From positions 41,614-105,613 of the forward strand of contig NZ_RXOM01000012.1 of assembly GCF_008692195.1 (NCBI RefSeq): a DNA stretch of 64,000 nucleotides, given 5' to 3'. This document shows positions 34,829 to 44,233 of this stretch, piece after piece. The notes beneath the pieces were generated by a model. The model made no database searches, had not been told where the DNA came from, and worked only from the letters and a program-made list of their open reading frames with translations. This DNA is from Salegentibacter sp. R32. GTDB lineage: Bacteria > Bacteroidota > Bacteroidia > Flavobacteriales > Flavobacteriaceae. Positions within the stretch are counted from its first letter, which is position 1. Each line of letters opens with the position of its first letter. The position numbers were made by a program, and so were the translations under genes.

Positions 34829-35290
34829 TTACGAATGTAAATCTAGCAATCTGAGTACCACCAATAATTGTCCGGTATGATATGCATTATGTTCCACTAT
34901 GAGCATAAATTCTCGAAACAACGTATGCTCATCGCTATTCTTAATAGTTTGGTTTAAATCGGTTTCCGGTTGTTGAATAAGCTTGATAAGTTCTTTTCTA
35001 TCTTTAAAAAACCGGCTTTTCAAATCTTCCCAAGCTTGCTCATTTTTTGGAGCTTGTTCTTCAGTCCAATATCCATCAGGCCATTTAGGGGCTTGATAGT
35101 TATTATTCGAAATATATTCAAAGATATCCTGCTGAGCAAATACAATATGATAAAATAACTCGTAGAAAGAATAAGGTAATCCGCTTGGTCTTTCACCTAC
35201 TTTCTCAAAAGTAATTTCTTCTAAAATTTGATCGATGGGAGTAAAAGCTTCACCTCCTTGCAAATGTTTTATAAGCTGTTCTTTCATCAA
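34829..35290 (-). CDS. DinB-family protein
   Basis: A 153-residue four-helix-bundle protein. The metal-binding triad can be read as His in ELFYHIVFAQQDI and the pair in IVEHNAYHTGQLLVVLR, the C-terminal DinB signature. The family includes mycothiol/bacillithiol-dependent transferases and many uncharacterised members, so no substrate is assigned. It has its own short spacer from the small membrane-protein gene upstream. Confidence 0.82.
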   Translation of the reverse strand: MMKEQLIKHLQGGEAFTPIDQILEEITFEKVGERPSGLPYSFYELFYHIVFAQQDIFEYISNNNYQAPKWPDGYWTEEQAPKNEQAWEDLKSRFFKDRKELIKLIQQPETDLNQTIKNSDEHTLFREFMLIVEHNAYHTGQLLVVLRLLDLHS

Positions 35291-35354
35291 ATATTATTTT
35301 CCGTTGAAGTCCTCCACCTTTCAACTTCGGTTTCCGTTTCAATTTTTGCTTCTA

Positions 35355-35537
35355 TTATACTCTTCCTTTTAATGCATTAAAAACCCAAGCAATAGCAAAA
35401 AAGCCTACACCTACTGCACCAAAACCATAACCGGCAACTTCTCTATATTTAAATGCTCCTAAGGCGATTAAAGATAAACCTACAATTATCATAATAAACG
35501 TGGCCCAAGCCAAGACTGTATTTTTGTTCATACTCAT
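35355..35537 (-). CDS. Small two-span membrane protein (CAL67264-family-like)
   Basis: A 60-residue protein with two hydrophobic helices (about residues 9-27 and 36-53) separated by a KYREVAGYG loop. It looks like a small conserved membrane protein of Flavobacteriaceae that I recall under the CAL67264 name; that identification is from memory. Two start codons, MSM, lie close together. Function unknown. Confidence 0.65.
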   Translation of the reverse strand: MSMNKNTVLAWATFIMIIVGLSLIALGAFKYREVAGYGFGAVGVGFFAIAWVFNALKGRV

Positions 35538-35725
35538 ATTTCTGTATTATTTAAGGGTAACTGCAAATTTATAATATTATTAATAGTTTCAGCATTTATT
35601 AAGAAATCGAAACCGAAACTCAATTTTTTTATCATTTTTTTATAAATATCTCACTTTTTGCACTAAAATTTAGTTATAAAAATGATAAGCTTTTTGTATT
35701 TTCGTCATCAAAAATAGAAAAGCGT

Positions 35726-35815
35726 GAGGGATTGAGCGGTATGTTTGAGCTCTTTTTATTTTATATAAAATAAAAAAGCGAGTAGCGAAAGCCCGACCCG
35801 ATAGGGTGCACGCCC
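35726..35815 (+). ncRNA. Structured intergenic element, copy 2 (Flavo-1-like candidate)
   Basis: GAGGGATTGAGCGG, then an AT-rich hairpin (CTTTTTATTTTA at 35752-35763 against TAAAATAAAAAAG ending at 35778), then TAGCGAAAGCCCGACCC and a small ACCC/GGGT hairpin ending in CGCCC. It sits 16 bp before the ATG of the acyl-CoA carboxylase gene, so it would lie in that gene's leader. Same layout as copies at 5020 and 58333. Confidence 0.5.
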
Positions 35816-35830
35816 AAAAAATTTTAACGA

Positions 35831-37474
35831 ATGGATATCAAATTCAATAAAAACGAAGACCACAATAAATTATTAGTTTCAGACTTACGCAGTAAACTAG
35901 CCAAAATAAAACTCGGCGGTGGTGAAAAGCGTATTGAAAAGCATCACGCAAAAGGAAAAATGACAGCTCGTGAACGAATTAACTTTTTGCTTGATAACCC
36001 TGAAGATGCTGTAGAAATTGGTGCTTTCGCCGGTGACGGAATGTATAAAGAACACGGAGGTTGCCCCAGTGGTGGCGTGGTGGTAAAAATTGGAAAGGTT
36101 TCTGGTAAGCAAGTTATTGTGGTGGCCAACGATGCTACAGTAAAAGCCGGTGCTTGGTTCCCGATTACCGGCAAGAAAAATTTACGAGCCCAAGAAATTT
36201 CCATTGAAAATAAATTACCCATTATTTATTTGGTAGATAGTGCCGGAGTTTATTTACCGATGCAAGATGAAATTTTTCCTGACAAAGAACATTTTGGCCG
36301 AATTTTTAGAAACAATGCCGTAATGAGCAGTATGGGCATTACGCAAATTGCTGCAGTGATGGGAAGTTGTGTTGCCGGTGGCGCGTATTTGCCAATAATG
36401 AGTGATGAAGCTTTAATCGTTGAAAAAACAGGAAGTATTTTCTTGGCCGGAAGTTATTTGGTAAAAGCGGCAATTGGTGAAAGTATTGATAATGAATCTT
36501 TAGGTGGAGCCACCACACATTGTGAAGTAAGTGGTGTAACCGATTATAAAGCTGAAGATGATAAAGATGCGCTCACTAAAATTAAAAATATTATGGATAA
36601 GATTGGTGATGCCCAAACGGCCGGTTTTAACCGAAAAAAGGCTGCAAAACCAAAATTAGATCCTGAAGAGATTTTTGGTCATTTACCGGCCAAACGAAGC
36701 GACCAATATGATATGATGGAAATTATTAACAGATTGGTTGATAATTCTGAATTTGAAGAATATAAAGCCGGCTACGGGCAAACCATTATTACTGGTTATA
36801 CGAGAATCGATGGTTGGGCTGTGGGTATTGTTGCCAATCAACGGAAAATTGTAAAAACCACGGCAGCGAAAACCAAACCAACCGAAATGCAGTTTGGTGG
36901 TGTAATTTATTCGGATTCTGCTGATAAAGCTACTCGATTTATAGCCAATTGTAATCAGAAGAAAATTCCGCTAGTGTTTTTACAGGATGTAACCGGGTTT
37001 ATGGTAGGAAGTAAAAGTGAACACGGTGGTATTATTAAGGATGGTGCTAAAATGGTAAATGCAGTGAGTAATTCGGTTGTTCCAAAATTTACTGTTGTGG
37101 TAGGGAATTCTTACGGAGCCGGAAATTATGCAATGTGTGGGAAAGCGTACGACCCACGATTAATTGTAGCTTGGCCAAGTGCTGAATTAGCTGTAATGAG
37201 CGGTAATTCTGCAGCTAAAGTATTATTACAGATTGAAACAGCGTCTTTAAAGAAAAAAGGGGAAGAAATTACAGAAGAGAAAGAAAAAGAACTCTACGAT
37301 AAAATTAAAGCAGATTACGATAAGCAAATAAGCCCGTATTACGCTGCGGCAAGAATTTGGACCGATGCGGTGATCGACCCGTTGGATACTCGCAAATGGA
37401 TTTCAACCGGAATAGAAGCTGCCAACCACGCTCCTATCACCAAAGATTTTAATTTGGGGGTAATTCAGACTTAA
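35831..37474 (+). CDS. Acyl-CoA carboxylase beta subunit (methylcrotonyl/propionyl-CoA type)
   Basis: A 547-residue carboxyltransferase of the crotonase-like family. Motifs AKGKMTARERINFLLD, the oxyanion-site regions MGSCVAGGAYLPIMSDEA and GNSYGAGNYAMCGKAYDPR, and FLAGSYLVKAAIGESIDNESLGGATTHCEVSGVTDY are closest in style to methylcrotonyl-CoA carboxylase beta. It moves carboxyl from carboxybiotin to an acyl-CoA and needs a biotin-carboxylase partner that is not in the window. It is a single gene followed by a terminator. Propionyl-CoA specificity cannot be excluded. Confidence 0.88.
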   Translation: MDIKFNKNEDHNKLLVSDLRSKLAKIKLGGGEKRIEKHHAKGKMTARERINFLLDNPEDAVEIGAFAGDGMYKEHGGCPSGGVVVKIGKVSGKQVIVVANDATVKAGAWFPITGKKNLRAQEISIENKLPIIYLVDSAGVYLPMQDEIFPDKEHFGRIFRNNAVMSSMGITQIAAVMGSCVAGGAYLPIMSDEALIVEKTGSIFLAGSYLVKAAIGESIDNESLGGATTHCEVSGVTDYKAEDDKDALTKIKNIMDKIGDAQTAGFNRKKAAKPKLDPEEIFGHLPAKRSDQYDMMEIINRLVDNSEFEEYKAGYGQTIITGYTRIDGWAVGIVANQRKIVKTTAAKTKPTEMQFGGVIYSDSADKATRFIANCNQKKIPLVFLQDVTGFMVGSKSEHGGIIKDGAKMVNAVSNSVVPKFTVVVGNSYGAGNYAMCGKAYDPRLIVAWPSAELAVMSGNSAAKVLLQIETASLKKKGEEITEEKEKELYDKIKADYDKQISPYYAAARIWTDAVIDPLDTRKWISTGIEAANHAPITKDFNLGVIQT

Positions 37475-37500
37475 TTTTTGAACTTACATTAAATATTTTA

Positions 37501-37533
37501 AAAAAGTGAGGTTCAAAAGACCTCACTTTTTAT
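37501..37533 (+). terminator. Rho-independent terminator after the carboxylase gene
   Basis: AAAAAGTGAGGT (37501-37512) pairs perfectly with ACCTCACTTTTT (37520-37531) around a seven-base loop. Confidence 0.88.
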
Positions 37534-37612
37534 ATCAATTTTACCAAAGCTTTAAGAGAGGTTCTTTCTTAATTTCAAGACTTTGAGTAACTTCGCAACC
37601 TTGCAAAAAATT

Positions 37613-40444
37613 ATGGCAAATTTCGACGAAAACATAGAAGTTCAGGGGGCACGAGTACACAACCTGAAAGATATAGATGTAACCATTCCTAGAGAAAAAT
37701 TAGTAGTAATTACCGGGCTTTCCGGTTCAGGTAAATCTTCTCTCGCATTTGATACAATTTATGCGGAAGGACAACGCCGTTATATTGAAACATTTTCGGC
37801 TTATGCTCGACAATTCTTAGGTGGGTTAGAACGACCTGATGTGGATAAGATTGACGGACTTTCACCTGTGATTGCTATCGAGCAAAAAACGACTAGTAAA
37901 AGTCCGCGAAGTACCGTAGGAACTATTACTGAAGTTTACGACTTTCTGCGGCTTTTGTTTGCACGCGCAAGTGATGCTTATAGCTACAAGACCGGTGAAA
38001 AAATGGTCAGTTACAGCGACGAGCAAATTAAAAACCTTATCAAGAAAGAATTTAACGGCAAACGCATTAATATTCTTTCGCCCGTTATTCGCTCTCGAAA
38101 AGGACATTATCGCGAATTATTTGAACAAATTGCCAAGCAAGGTTTCTTAAAAGTAAGAACCGATGGTGAAGTGCGCGATATTGAAAAAGGAATGAAACTC
38201 GATCGGTACAAAACCCATGATATCGAAATTGTGATCGACCGGATGAAGGTGAGTGATGATAAAAAAATAGACAAACGTCTTTCGCAAAGCATCAATACCG
38301 CCATGAATCAAGGAGACAATGTATTGATGATTCTTGATCAGGATTCTGATGAAATTAGATATTTCAGTAGAAATCTAATGTGCCCCACCAGCGGAATTTC
38401 TTACCCCAACCCTGAACCCAATAATTTCTCTTTCAACTCTCCAAAGGGTGCTTGCCCAAAATGCAACGGGATTGGAACTTTATATGAAGTTAACCTTCAG
38501 AAGATTATTCCGGACGATTCAAAATCCATTAAAGGTGGCGGTTTAGAACCTCACGGAAATCAAAAGAAAAACTGGGCATTCAAGCAAATGGAACTGATTG
38601 CACAGCGTTTCAACTTCAAACTTTCTGATCCCATAAAAGATATCCCGAAAGAAGGATTAGATATGATTCTTCATGGCGGAAAGGAAAAATTCAATCTAGA
38701 ATCTAAAGAATTGGGCGTAACCCGCTCTTACAAAATAGATTTTGAAGGAGTTGCCACTTTTATCGAAAACACTTATAACAATAACGATTCTTCTTCGCTT
38801 AGACGTTGGGCTAAATCCTATATGGATAAAGTAGAATGCCCAAAATGTAACGGCAGCCGCTTACAAAAAGAGTCACTTTACTTTAAGGTAAACGAACAAA
38901 ATATTGCTGAATTAGCTGAAAAAGATATTCTAGAACTCACCGATTGGTTTGAAAAACTTCCGAAGAAGCTCAGCAAAAATCAGTGGAAAATCGCCGAAGA
39001 AATCGTTAAGGAAATCACCACACGATTGCAATTTCTAGTGGATGTTGGGTTAACCTATTTGTCACTCAATCGAGGTTCTAAATCACTTTCTGGTGGTGAA
39101 GCGCAACGTATTCGATTGGCCACACAAATTGGTTCACAATTGGTAGGCGTACTTTATATTTTAGACGAACCAAGTATTGGTTTGCACCAACGGGATAACG
39201 AAAAACTGATTAATTCTTTAGAATCTTTACGTGATGTTGGGAATTCAGTAATTGTGGTGGAACACGATAAAGATATGATTGAACGAGCCGACCATGTGAT
39301 AGATATCGGTCCGTTTGCCGGAAAACATGGTGGCGAAATCATTAGCGAAGGAACACCTGAAGAAATTAAAAAACATGACACCTTAACGGCTTCCTATTTA
39401 AACGGAAAAAAAGAAATTAAAGTTCCCGAGAAAAGACGCGAAGGCAACGGAAAATTTATTGAACTAAAAGGTGCCACAGGAAATAACCTGAAAAATATTT
39501 CGGTTAAATTTCCATTGGGTAAAATGATTTTGGTCACAGGGGTTTCCGGAAGTGGGAAATCGACTTTAATTAATGAAACCCTCTATCCGATTATGAATGC
39601 GCATTATTTTAATGGCGTAAAAGTACCGATGCCTTACAAAAGCATTAAAGGCTTAGATAATTGCGATAAAGTAATTGATATTAACCAATCACCTATCGGG
39701 AGGACACCGCGTTCCAATCCGGCAACTTATACCGGAGTATTTTCTGAAATACGCAGCTTATTTGCCAAAACACCGGAAGCTCAAATTAGAGGTTATAAAC
39801 CGGGAAGATTCAGTTTCAACGTAAAAGGCGGAAGATGCGAAACCTGTAAAGGTGGCGGACTTCGAGTAATCGAAATGAACTTCTTACCTGATGTCTATGT
39901 AGAATGTGAAACCTGCCAAGGGAAACGTTTTAACAGGGAAACTTTAGAAATTCGATACAAAGGAAAATCGATTAGTGACGTGTTGGAAATGACGATTAAT
40001 GAAGCGACCGATTTTTTTGAGCATATCCCCAAAATCTATAGGAAATTAAAAACCATTCAGGATGTTGGTTTAGGTTATATTACTTTAGGACAGCAAAGTA
40101 CCACACTTTCCGGTGGGGAAGCACAGCGAATTAAATTAGCAACCGAGCTTTCTAAACGCGATACCGGAAATACGTTTTATATTTTAGATGAACCCACCAC
40201 CGGACTTCATTTTGAAGATATTCGTGTGTTGATGGAAGTACTTAACCGTTTGACCAATAAAGGTAATACCGTTTTAATTATCGAGCATAATTTAGACGTA
40301 ATTAAACTCGCCGACCATATTATTGACATAGGTTACGAAGGTGGAAAAAATGGCGGAAAGCTTGTAGTAGAAGGAACTCCTGAAAAAGTTGCCAAACACA
40401 AAAAAAGTTATACGGCTAAATTCTTGAGAAAAGAACTAAATTAG
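37613..40444 (+). CDS. uvrA: Excinuclease ABC subunit A
   Basis: About 943 residues from the ATG at 37613 ([20 protein letters not shown]); ten extra in-frame residues upstream look unreal. UvrA finds bulky DNA lesions for nucleotide-excision repair. Walker A motifs are GLSGSGKSS and [12 protein letters not shown] signatures are [16 protein letters not shown] and [16 protein letters not shown]; the C-terminal zinc finger is [14 protein letters not shown]...CETCQGKRF. In the first zinc-binding module the first pair reads CPTSG, so the second Cys is Ser. This is as I remember many Bacteroidota UvrA proteins. The gene is followed 23 bp later by a LOG-family gene. Confidence 0.95.
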   Translation: MANFDENIEVQGARVHNLKDIDVTIPREKLVVITGLSGSGKSSLAFDTIYAEGQRRYIETFSAYARQFLGGLERPDVDKIDGLSPVIAIEQKTTSKSPRSTVGTITEVYDFLRLLFARASDAYSYKTGEKMVSYSDEQIKNLIKKEFNGKRINILSPVIRSRKGHYRELFEQIAKQGFLKVRTDGEVRDIEKGMKLDRYKTHDIEIVIDRMKVSDDKKIDKRLSQSINTAMNQGDNVLMILDQDSDEIRYFSRNLMCPTSGISYPNPEPNNFSFNSPKGACPKCNGIGTLYEVNLQKIIPDDSKSIKGGGLEPHGNQKKNWAFKQMELIAQRFNFKLSDPIKDIPKEGLDMILHGGKEKFNLESKELGVTRSYKIDFEGVATFIENTYNNNDSSSLRRWAKSYMDKVECPKCNGSRLQKESLYFKVNEQNIAELAEKDILELTDWFEKLPKKLSKNQWKIAEEIVKEITTRLQFLVDVGLTYLSLNRGSKSLSGGEAQRIRLATQIGSQLVGVLYILDEPSIGLHQRDNEKLINSLESLRDVGNSVIVVEHDKDMIERADHVIDIGPFAGKHGGEIISEGTPEEIKKHDTLTASYLNGKKEIKVPEKRREGNGKFIELKGATGNNLKNISVKFPLGKMILVTGVSGSGKSTLINETLYPIMNAHYFNGVKVPMPYKSIKGLDNCDKVIDINQSPIGRTPRSNPATYTGVFSEIRSLFAKTPEAQIRGYKPGRFSFNVKGGRCETCKGGGLRVIEMNFLPDVYVECETCQGKRFNRETLEIRYKGKSISDVLEMTINEATDFFEHIPKIYRKLKTIQDVGLGYITLGQQSTTLSGGEAQRIKLATELSKRDTGNTFYILDEPTTGLHFEDIRVLMEVLNRLTNKGNTVLIIEHNLDVIKLADHIIDIGYEGGKNGGKLVVEGTPEKVAKHKKSYTAKFLRKELN

Positions 40445-40467
40445 CCGCCCGAAAAAAATTTATATAA

Positions 40468-41163
40468 ATGAGTACATTAAGAAATAGCAACCATAAAAGC
40501 TGGAACGAAATAAAAATTAACGATAGTTGGGCACTTTTTAAAATCATGAGTGAATTTGTGCAAGGCTACGAACGTATGAGTGCTATTGGGCCTTGCGTTT
40601 CTATCTTTGGTTCAGCGAGAACAAATCCAGAACATAAGTATTATAAATTGGCGACAGAAGTTGCTGAAAAAATTGTAGAACATGGTTACGGAGTAATTAC
40701 CGGTGGTGGCCCGGGAATTATGGAAGCCGGTAACAAAGGTGCGCACTTAGCTGGAGGGACTTCAGTAGGTTTAAACATTGATTTACCTTTTGAGCAACAC
40801 GACAATCCATACATTGATAAAGACAAAAGTCTAGATTTTGATTACTTCTTTGTTCGCAAAGTAATGTTTGTCAAATATTCACAAGGTTTTGTAGTAATGC
40901 CTGGAGGTTTTGGAACCTTAGATGAGTTATTTGAAGCAATTACCTTAATACAAACCCATAAAATAGATAAGTTCCCTATTATTTTAGTTGGGCACGAATT
41001 TTGGGACGGTTTGTTGGATTGGGTAAAAACAACCCTGTTAGATAGTTTTAAAAATATTAGTGCCGGAGATATGGATTTAGTTCAGGTGGTAGATTCTGCA
41101 GATGAAGTAATTGATATTCTCAATAAATTCTATAACCAATACAACTTAAGTCCAAACTTCTAA
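40468..41163 (+). CDS. LOG-family protein (nucleotide 5'-monophosphate phosphoribohydrolase)
   Basis: A 231-residue cytoplasmic protein. The family motif is ITGGGPGIMEAGNKGAHLAGG followed by VVMPGGFGTLDELFEAITLIQ, the PGGxGTxxE signature of LOG/cytokinin-activating and purine-nucleotide-cleaving enzymes. Members release a base from a nucleoside monophosphate; in bacteria the substrate is often uncertain. It may be cotranscribed with uvrA. Confidence 0.88.
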   Translation: MSTLRNSNHKSWNEIKINDSWALFKIMSEFVQGYERMSAIGPCVSIFGSARTNPEHKYYKLATEVAEKIVEHGYGVITGGGPGIMEAGNKGAHLAGGTSVGLNIDLPFEQHDNPYIDKDKSLDFDYFFVRKVMFVKYSQGFVVMPGGFGTLDELFEAITLIQTHKIDKFPIILVGHEFWDGLLDWVKTTLLDSFKNISAGDMDLVQVVDSADEVIDILNKFYNQYNLSPNF

Positions 41164-41237
41164 TTTTATACAATAGTTTTTATTTAAAACGTTATACTAA
41201 CACTACCCAATTGAAGTTTTAAAACCCTATTGCTACA

Positions 41238-44051
41238 TTGATTAGAAAATTACTTTATTTACTAATACTACTTTCTTCCGGTGTTCTCTTGGCTCAAAGT
41301 CAATTGGATATTCAGGCAAAATTGCTTGCTAAAAAGAAAGTATTAACCATTCAGCAAGAACTTTTATACAAAAATGAAAGTTCAGATACTTTAAACAGTA
41401 TTTACCTAAACGATTGGGCCAATAGCTTCAGCAGTAAAAATTCTCCCTTAGCTACTCGTTTTTCTGAAGAATTTGTAAGAAGATTTCATTTCGCAAAAAA
41501 TTATGAACGTGGCGGAACCATTATTCAGCAATTAAAACTAAAAAACGGCAGTGGCTTAGCTTGGGAACGTGTGGAAGGTCATCCCGATATTATTCAAGTA
41601 AAGTTGAATTCTCCTTTACTTCCCGGAGAAAGTTTACCCTTGCATTTAAAATATCAGATTAAAATACCGCATGAAAAATTCACACGTTATGGCTATAATT
41701 CTAACGATTTCAAATTAAGGTATTGGGCAATTGTTCCTACGGTTTATGGTAAGAATGGCTGGGAATATTACAGTCATAAAAATTTAAACGACCAATTTGT
41801 TCCATTAATCAATACCAATTTAGAAGTTGAATATCCTAAAGATTTAGCGGTGATCTCGCCATTGAAATTAAATGATATTCAATTAAATGATTCTACAAGG
41901 CAAGCAAAACTATCTGGAGAAAAAATAAGCGACCTGAAACTTTACTTGGTGAAGAAAAATGATTTTTCTAAAGTAGAAGCTAACGGTATTGAAGTGATTA
42001 CCAATATTGAAGATGACGATATTGACCCACAAATTAAAGCCATAAATATTGATAGAATTATTCAATATTTAGAGAAAAAATTAGGGCCTTATCCACTAAA
42101 AAGTTTAATGGTAACCGAGGAAGATTACCTCGCCAACCCTATTTATGGGCTTAACCAGCTTCCTAGTTTTATTAGGCCTTTTCCTGATGGTTTTCAATAT
42201 GATATCAAATCTTTTAAAACCATTACCAAAACTTATTTAGACAACACTTTACTACTAAATCCAAGAAAAGAAGCTTGGTTAAAAGATGCGATGCTCATTT
42301 ATTTAATGATGGATTATGTAGATACCTATTATCCAAAAATTAAATTGTTAGGTAGCTTTAGTAATGTAATCGGGATACGATGGTTTCACGCGGCAGACCT
42401 TGAATTTAATGACCGTTACCCTTACTTCGCTTTAAACATGGCACGTTTAAATTTAGACCAGCCATTGAGTGTAAGTCAGGATTCGTTGGTGAAATTCAAT
42501 AAAAATATTGCCAACCCTTATAAAGCTGGTGTTGGTTTTAATTATATCAATGATTTTTTAGGAGATACTAAACCTATTCAGCAAAGTTTGAAGGAATTTT
42601 ACAGTCAGTATCAACTTGATGAAAATGTTGATATTGCCGATTTTGAAAGAATTTTAAAAGCCAATTCTTCTAAAGACATCGATTGGTTTTTTAAAGATTA
42701 TGTAAATACCAATTCCCGTATTGATTTCACCATAAAAAAAGTCGAAAAATCTGATGACTCTCTAAAAGTTACCATAAAAAATAAAGAACCCAACAATATG
42801 CCGGTAGCTTTATACGGTTTAAACAAGAAGAAAATTGTATCGAAATATTGGGTAGAAAATATAGATTCCCTCCAAACCATCACTATTCCCCGAGATAGTA
42901 TAAAACGCTTGGCTTTAAATTATGAAGGCGTTATCCCGGAACACAATCAACGGAATAATTACAGACGGGTAACAACATTACTGAACAAACCTGTTCAATT
43001 CAGGTTATTTGAAGATATTGAAGACCCAACTTATAGTCAATTATTTTTAATCCCTGAGTTTGATTACAATCTTTATGATGGTTTTATCGTGGGACCAAAA
43101 CTTTATAATAGTACCATTCTTCGACGGAATTTTAATTTTAAAATCGCTCCTAAAGTTGGTTTAAGAAGTAAAGCTTTAATTGGTTCTATGTCGGTTTCCA
43201 ATACCCATTTCTATCAAAATCAAGAACTCAACCAAGTTACGTATGGAATTGCTGCTAACCGATATTCTTACGCAGAAAATTTATACTATCACCGGCTTAC
43301 CCCGTTTTTCAATATATTTTTCAGAAATCCTTATTTAAGAAGTAATGAGCGACAAGCTATTGGGATAAGAAGCGTGAATGTATTTCGGGATCGGGCAATT
43401 ACCAATCCGGTAGATGAACCTGATTATAGCGTTGTAGATATTCAATATAGTTATAACAACAGAAATTTTAGGGATTATTTTACGAGCACTATAGATTATC
43501 AAGTTGCCAAAAAATTCAGCAAAGTTTCCCTCACCGCTAAATGGAGAAAATTGTTTTTGAATAACCGTCAGATTGAACTGCGTGGTTTTGCCGGTTTCTT
43601 TTTATTCAATGATAGCCAATCCAATTATTTTGATTTTGCCTTAGACCGACCCACCGATTATCTTTTTGATTATAATTACTACGGAAGAAGCGAGGCTACC
43701 GGCTTATTTAGTCAGCAATACATTCAAGCCGAAGGAGGTTTTAAGTCTAAACTCCAGCCTGCTTTTGCCAATCAATTTATTTCTACGTTAAACGGAAGTT
43801 TCACCCTTTGGAATTGGATTCACGCTTACGGTGATATTGGTGTGGTCAAAAATGAGGGAGAAAGTGCCAGTTTTCTATACGACTCCGGGATTCGTGTGAA
43901 TTTAGTCCAAGATTATTTTGAATTATTTTTCCCTGTTTATTCTAATTTAGGATGGGAAGTGGCTCAAGATAATTACGACCAGAAAATAAGGTTCATCGTT
44001 TCGCTGGATATCAATACCTTAATCAGACTTTTTACCCGAAGATGGTATTAA
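41238..44051 (+). CDS. M1-peptidase-like exported protein lacking the zinc motif
   Basis: A 937-residue protein with a signal peptide (start codon TTG at 41238, MIRKLLYLLILLSSGVLLA). The first half has the layout of M1 aminopeptidases: an N-terminal beta-domain and a region where KEAWLKDAMLIYLMMDY resembles the helix after the active site. I cannot find an HExxH motif, so peptidase activity is unlikely as read. Residues about 590-937 are strongly beta and aromatic (YNNRNFRDYFTSTIDYQVAKKF, IRFIVSLDIN), suggesting a C-terminal outer-membrane barrel. Function unknown; possibly a catalytically dead relative. Confidence 0.7.
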   Translation: MIRKLLYLLILLSSGVLLAQSQLDIQAKLLAKKKVLTIQQELLYKNESSDTLNSIYLNDWANSFSSKNSPLATRFSEEFVRRFHFAKNYERGGTIIQQLKLKNGSGLAWERVEGHPDIIQVKLNSPLLPGESLPLHLKYQIKIPHEKFTRYGYNSNDFKLRYWAIVPTVYGKNGWEYYSHKNLNDQFVPLINTNLEVEYPKDLAVISPLKLNDIQLNDSTRQAKLSGEKISDLKLYLVKKNDFSKVEANGIEVITNIEDDDIDPQIKAINIDRIIQYLEKKLGPYPLKSLMVTEEDYLANPIYGLNQLPSFIRPFPDGFQYDIKSFKTITKTYLDNTLLLNPRKEAWLKDAMLIYLMMDYVDTYYPKIKLLGSFSNVIGIRWFHAADLEFNDRYPYFALNMARLNLDQPLSVSQDSLVKFNKNIANPYKAGVGFNYINDFLGDTKPIQQSLKEFYSQYQLDENVDIADFERILKANSSKDIDWFFKDYVNTNSRIDFTIKKVEKSDDSLKVTIKNKEPNNMPVALYGLNKKKIVSKYWVENIDSLQTITIPRDSIKRLALNYEGVIPEHNQRNNYRRVTTLLNKPVQFRLFEDIEDPTYSQLFLIPEFDYNLYDGFIVGPKLYNSTILRRNFNFKIAPKVGLRSKALIGSMSVSNTHFYQNQELNQVTYGIAANRYSYAENLYYHRLTPFFNIFFRNPYLRSNERQAIGIRSVNVFRDRAITNPVDEPDYSVVDIQYSYNNRNFRDYFTSTIDYQVAKKFSKVSLTAKWRKLFLNNRQIELRGFAGFFLFNDSQSNYFDFALDRPTDYLFDYNYYGRSEATGLFSQQYIQAEGGFKSKLQPAFANQFISTLNGSFTLWNWIHAYGDIGVVKNEGESASFLYDSGIRVNLVQDYFELFFPVYSNLGWEVAQDNYDQKIRFIVSLDINTLIRLFTRRWY

Positions 44052-44181
44052 TTTGATTGATAACTATGTAAGCTTTACTGAAATTTCAATAATTAAAATT
44101 AACAATTTAACTTAAAATTATATTATTTTCATTTTACTCTCAAAAAAATGATAATTCCGCAATAGCTTCAGCAAATTTCAA

Positions 44182-44212
44182 TTGACTTTACGCTCATTTT
44201 TTCTTATCTTCG
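44182..44212 (+). promoter_or_regulatory. Promoter of the fused E1 gene
   Basis: TTG at 44182-44184, 20 bases, TATCTTCG at 44205-44212, a one-base variant of TAnnTTTG, 21 bases before the ATG at 44234. Confidence 0.5.
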
Positions 44213-44233
44213 TACCCATCCAAAAATTGAAAC

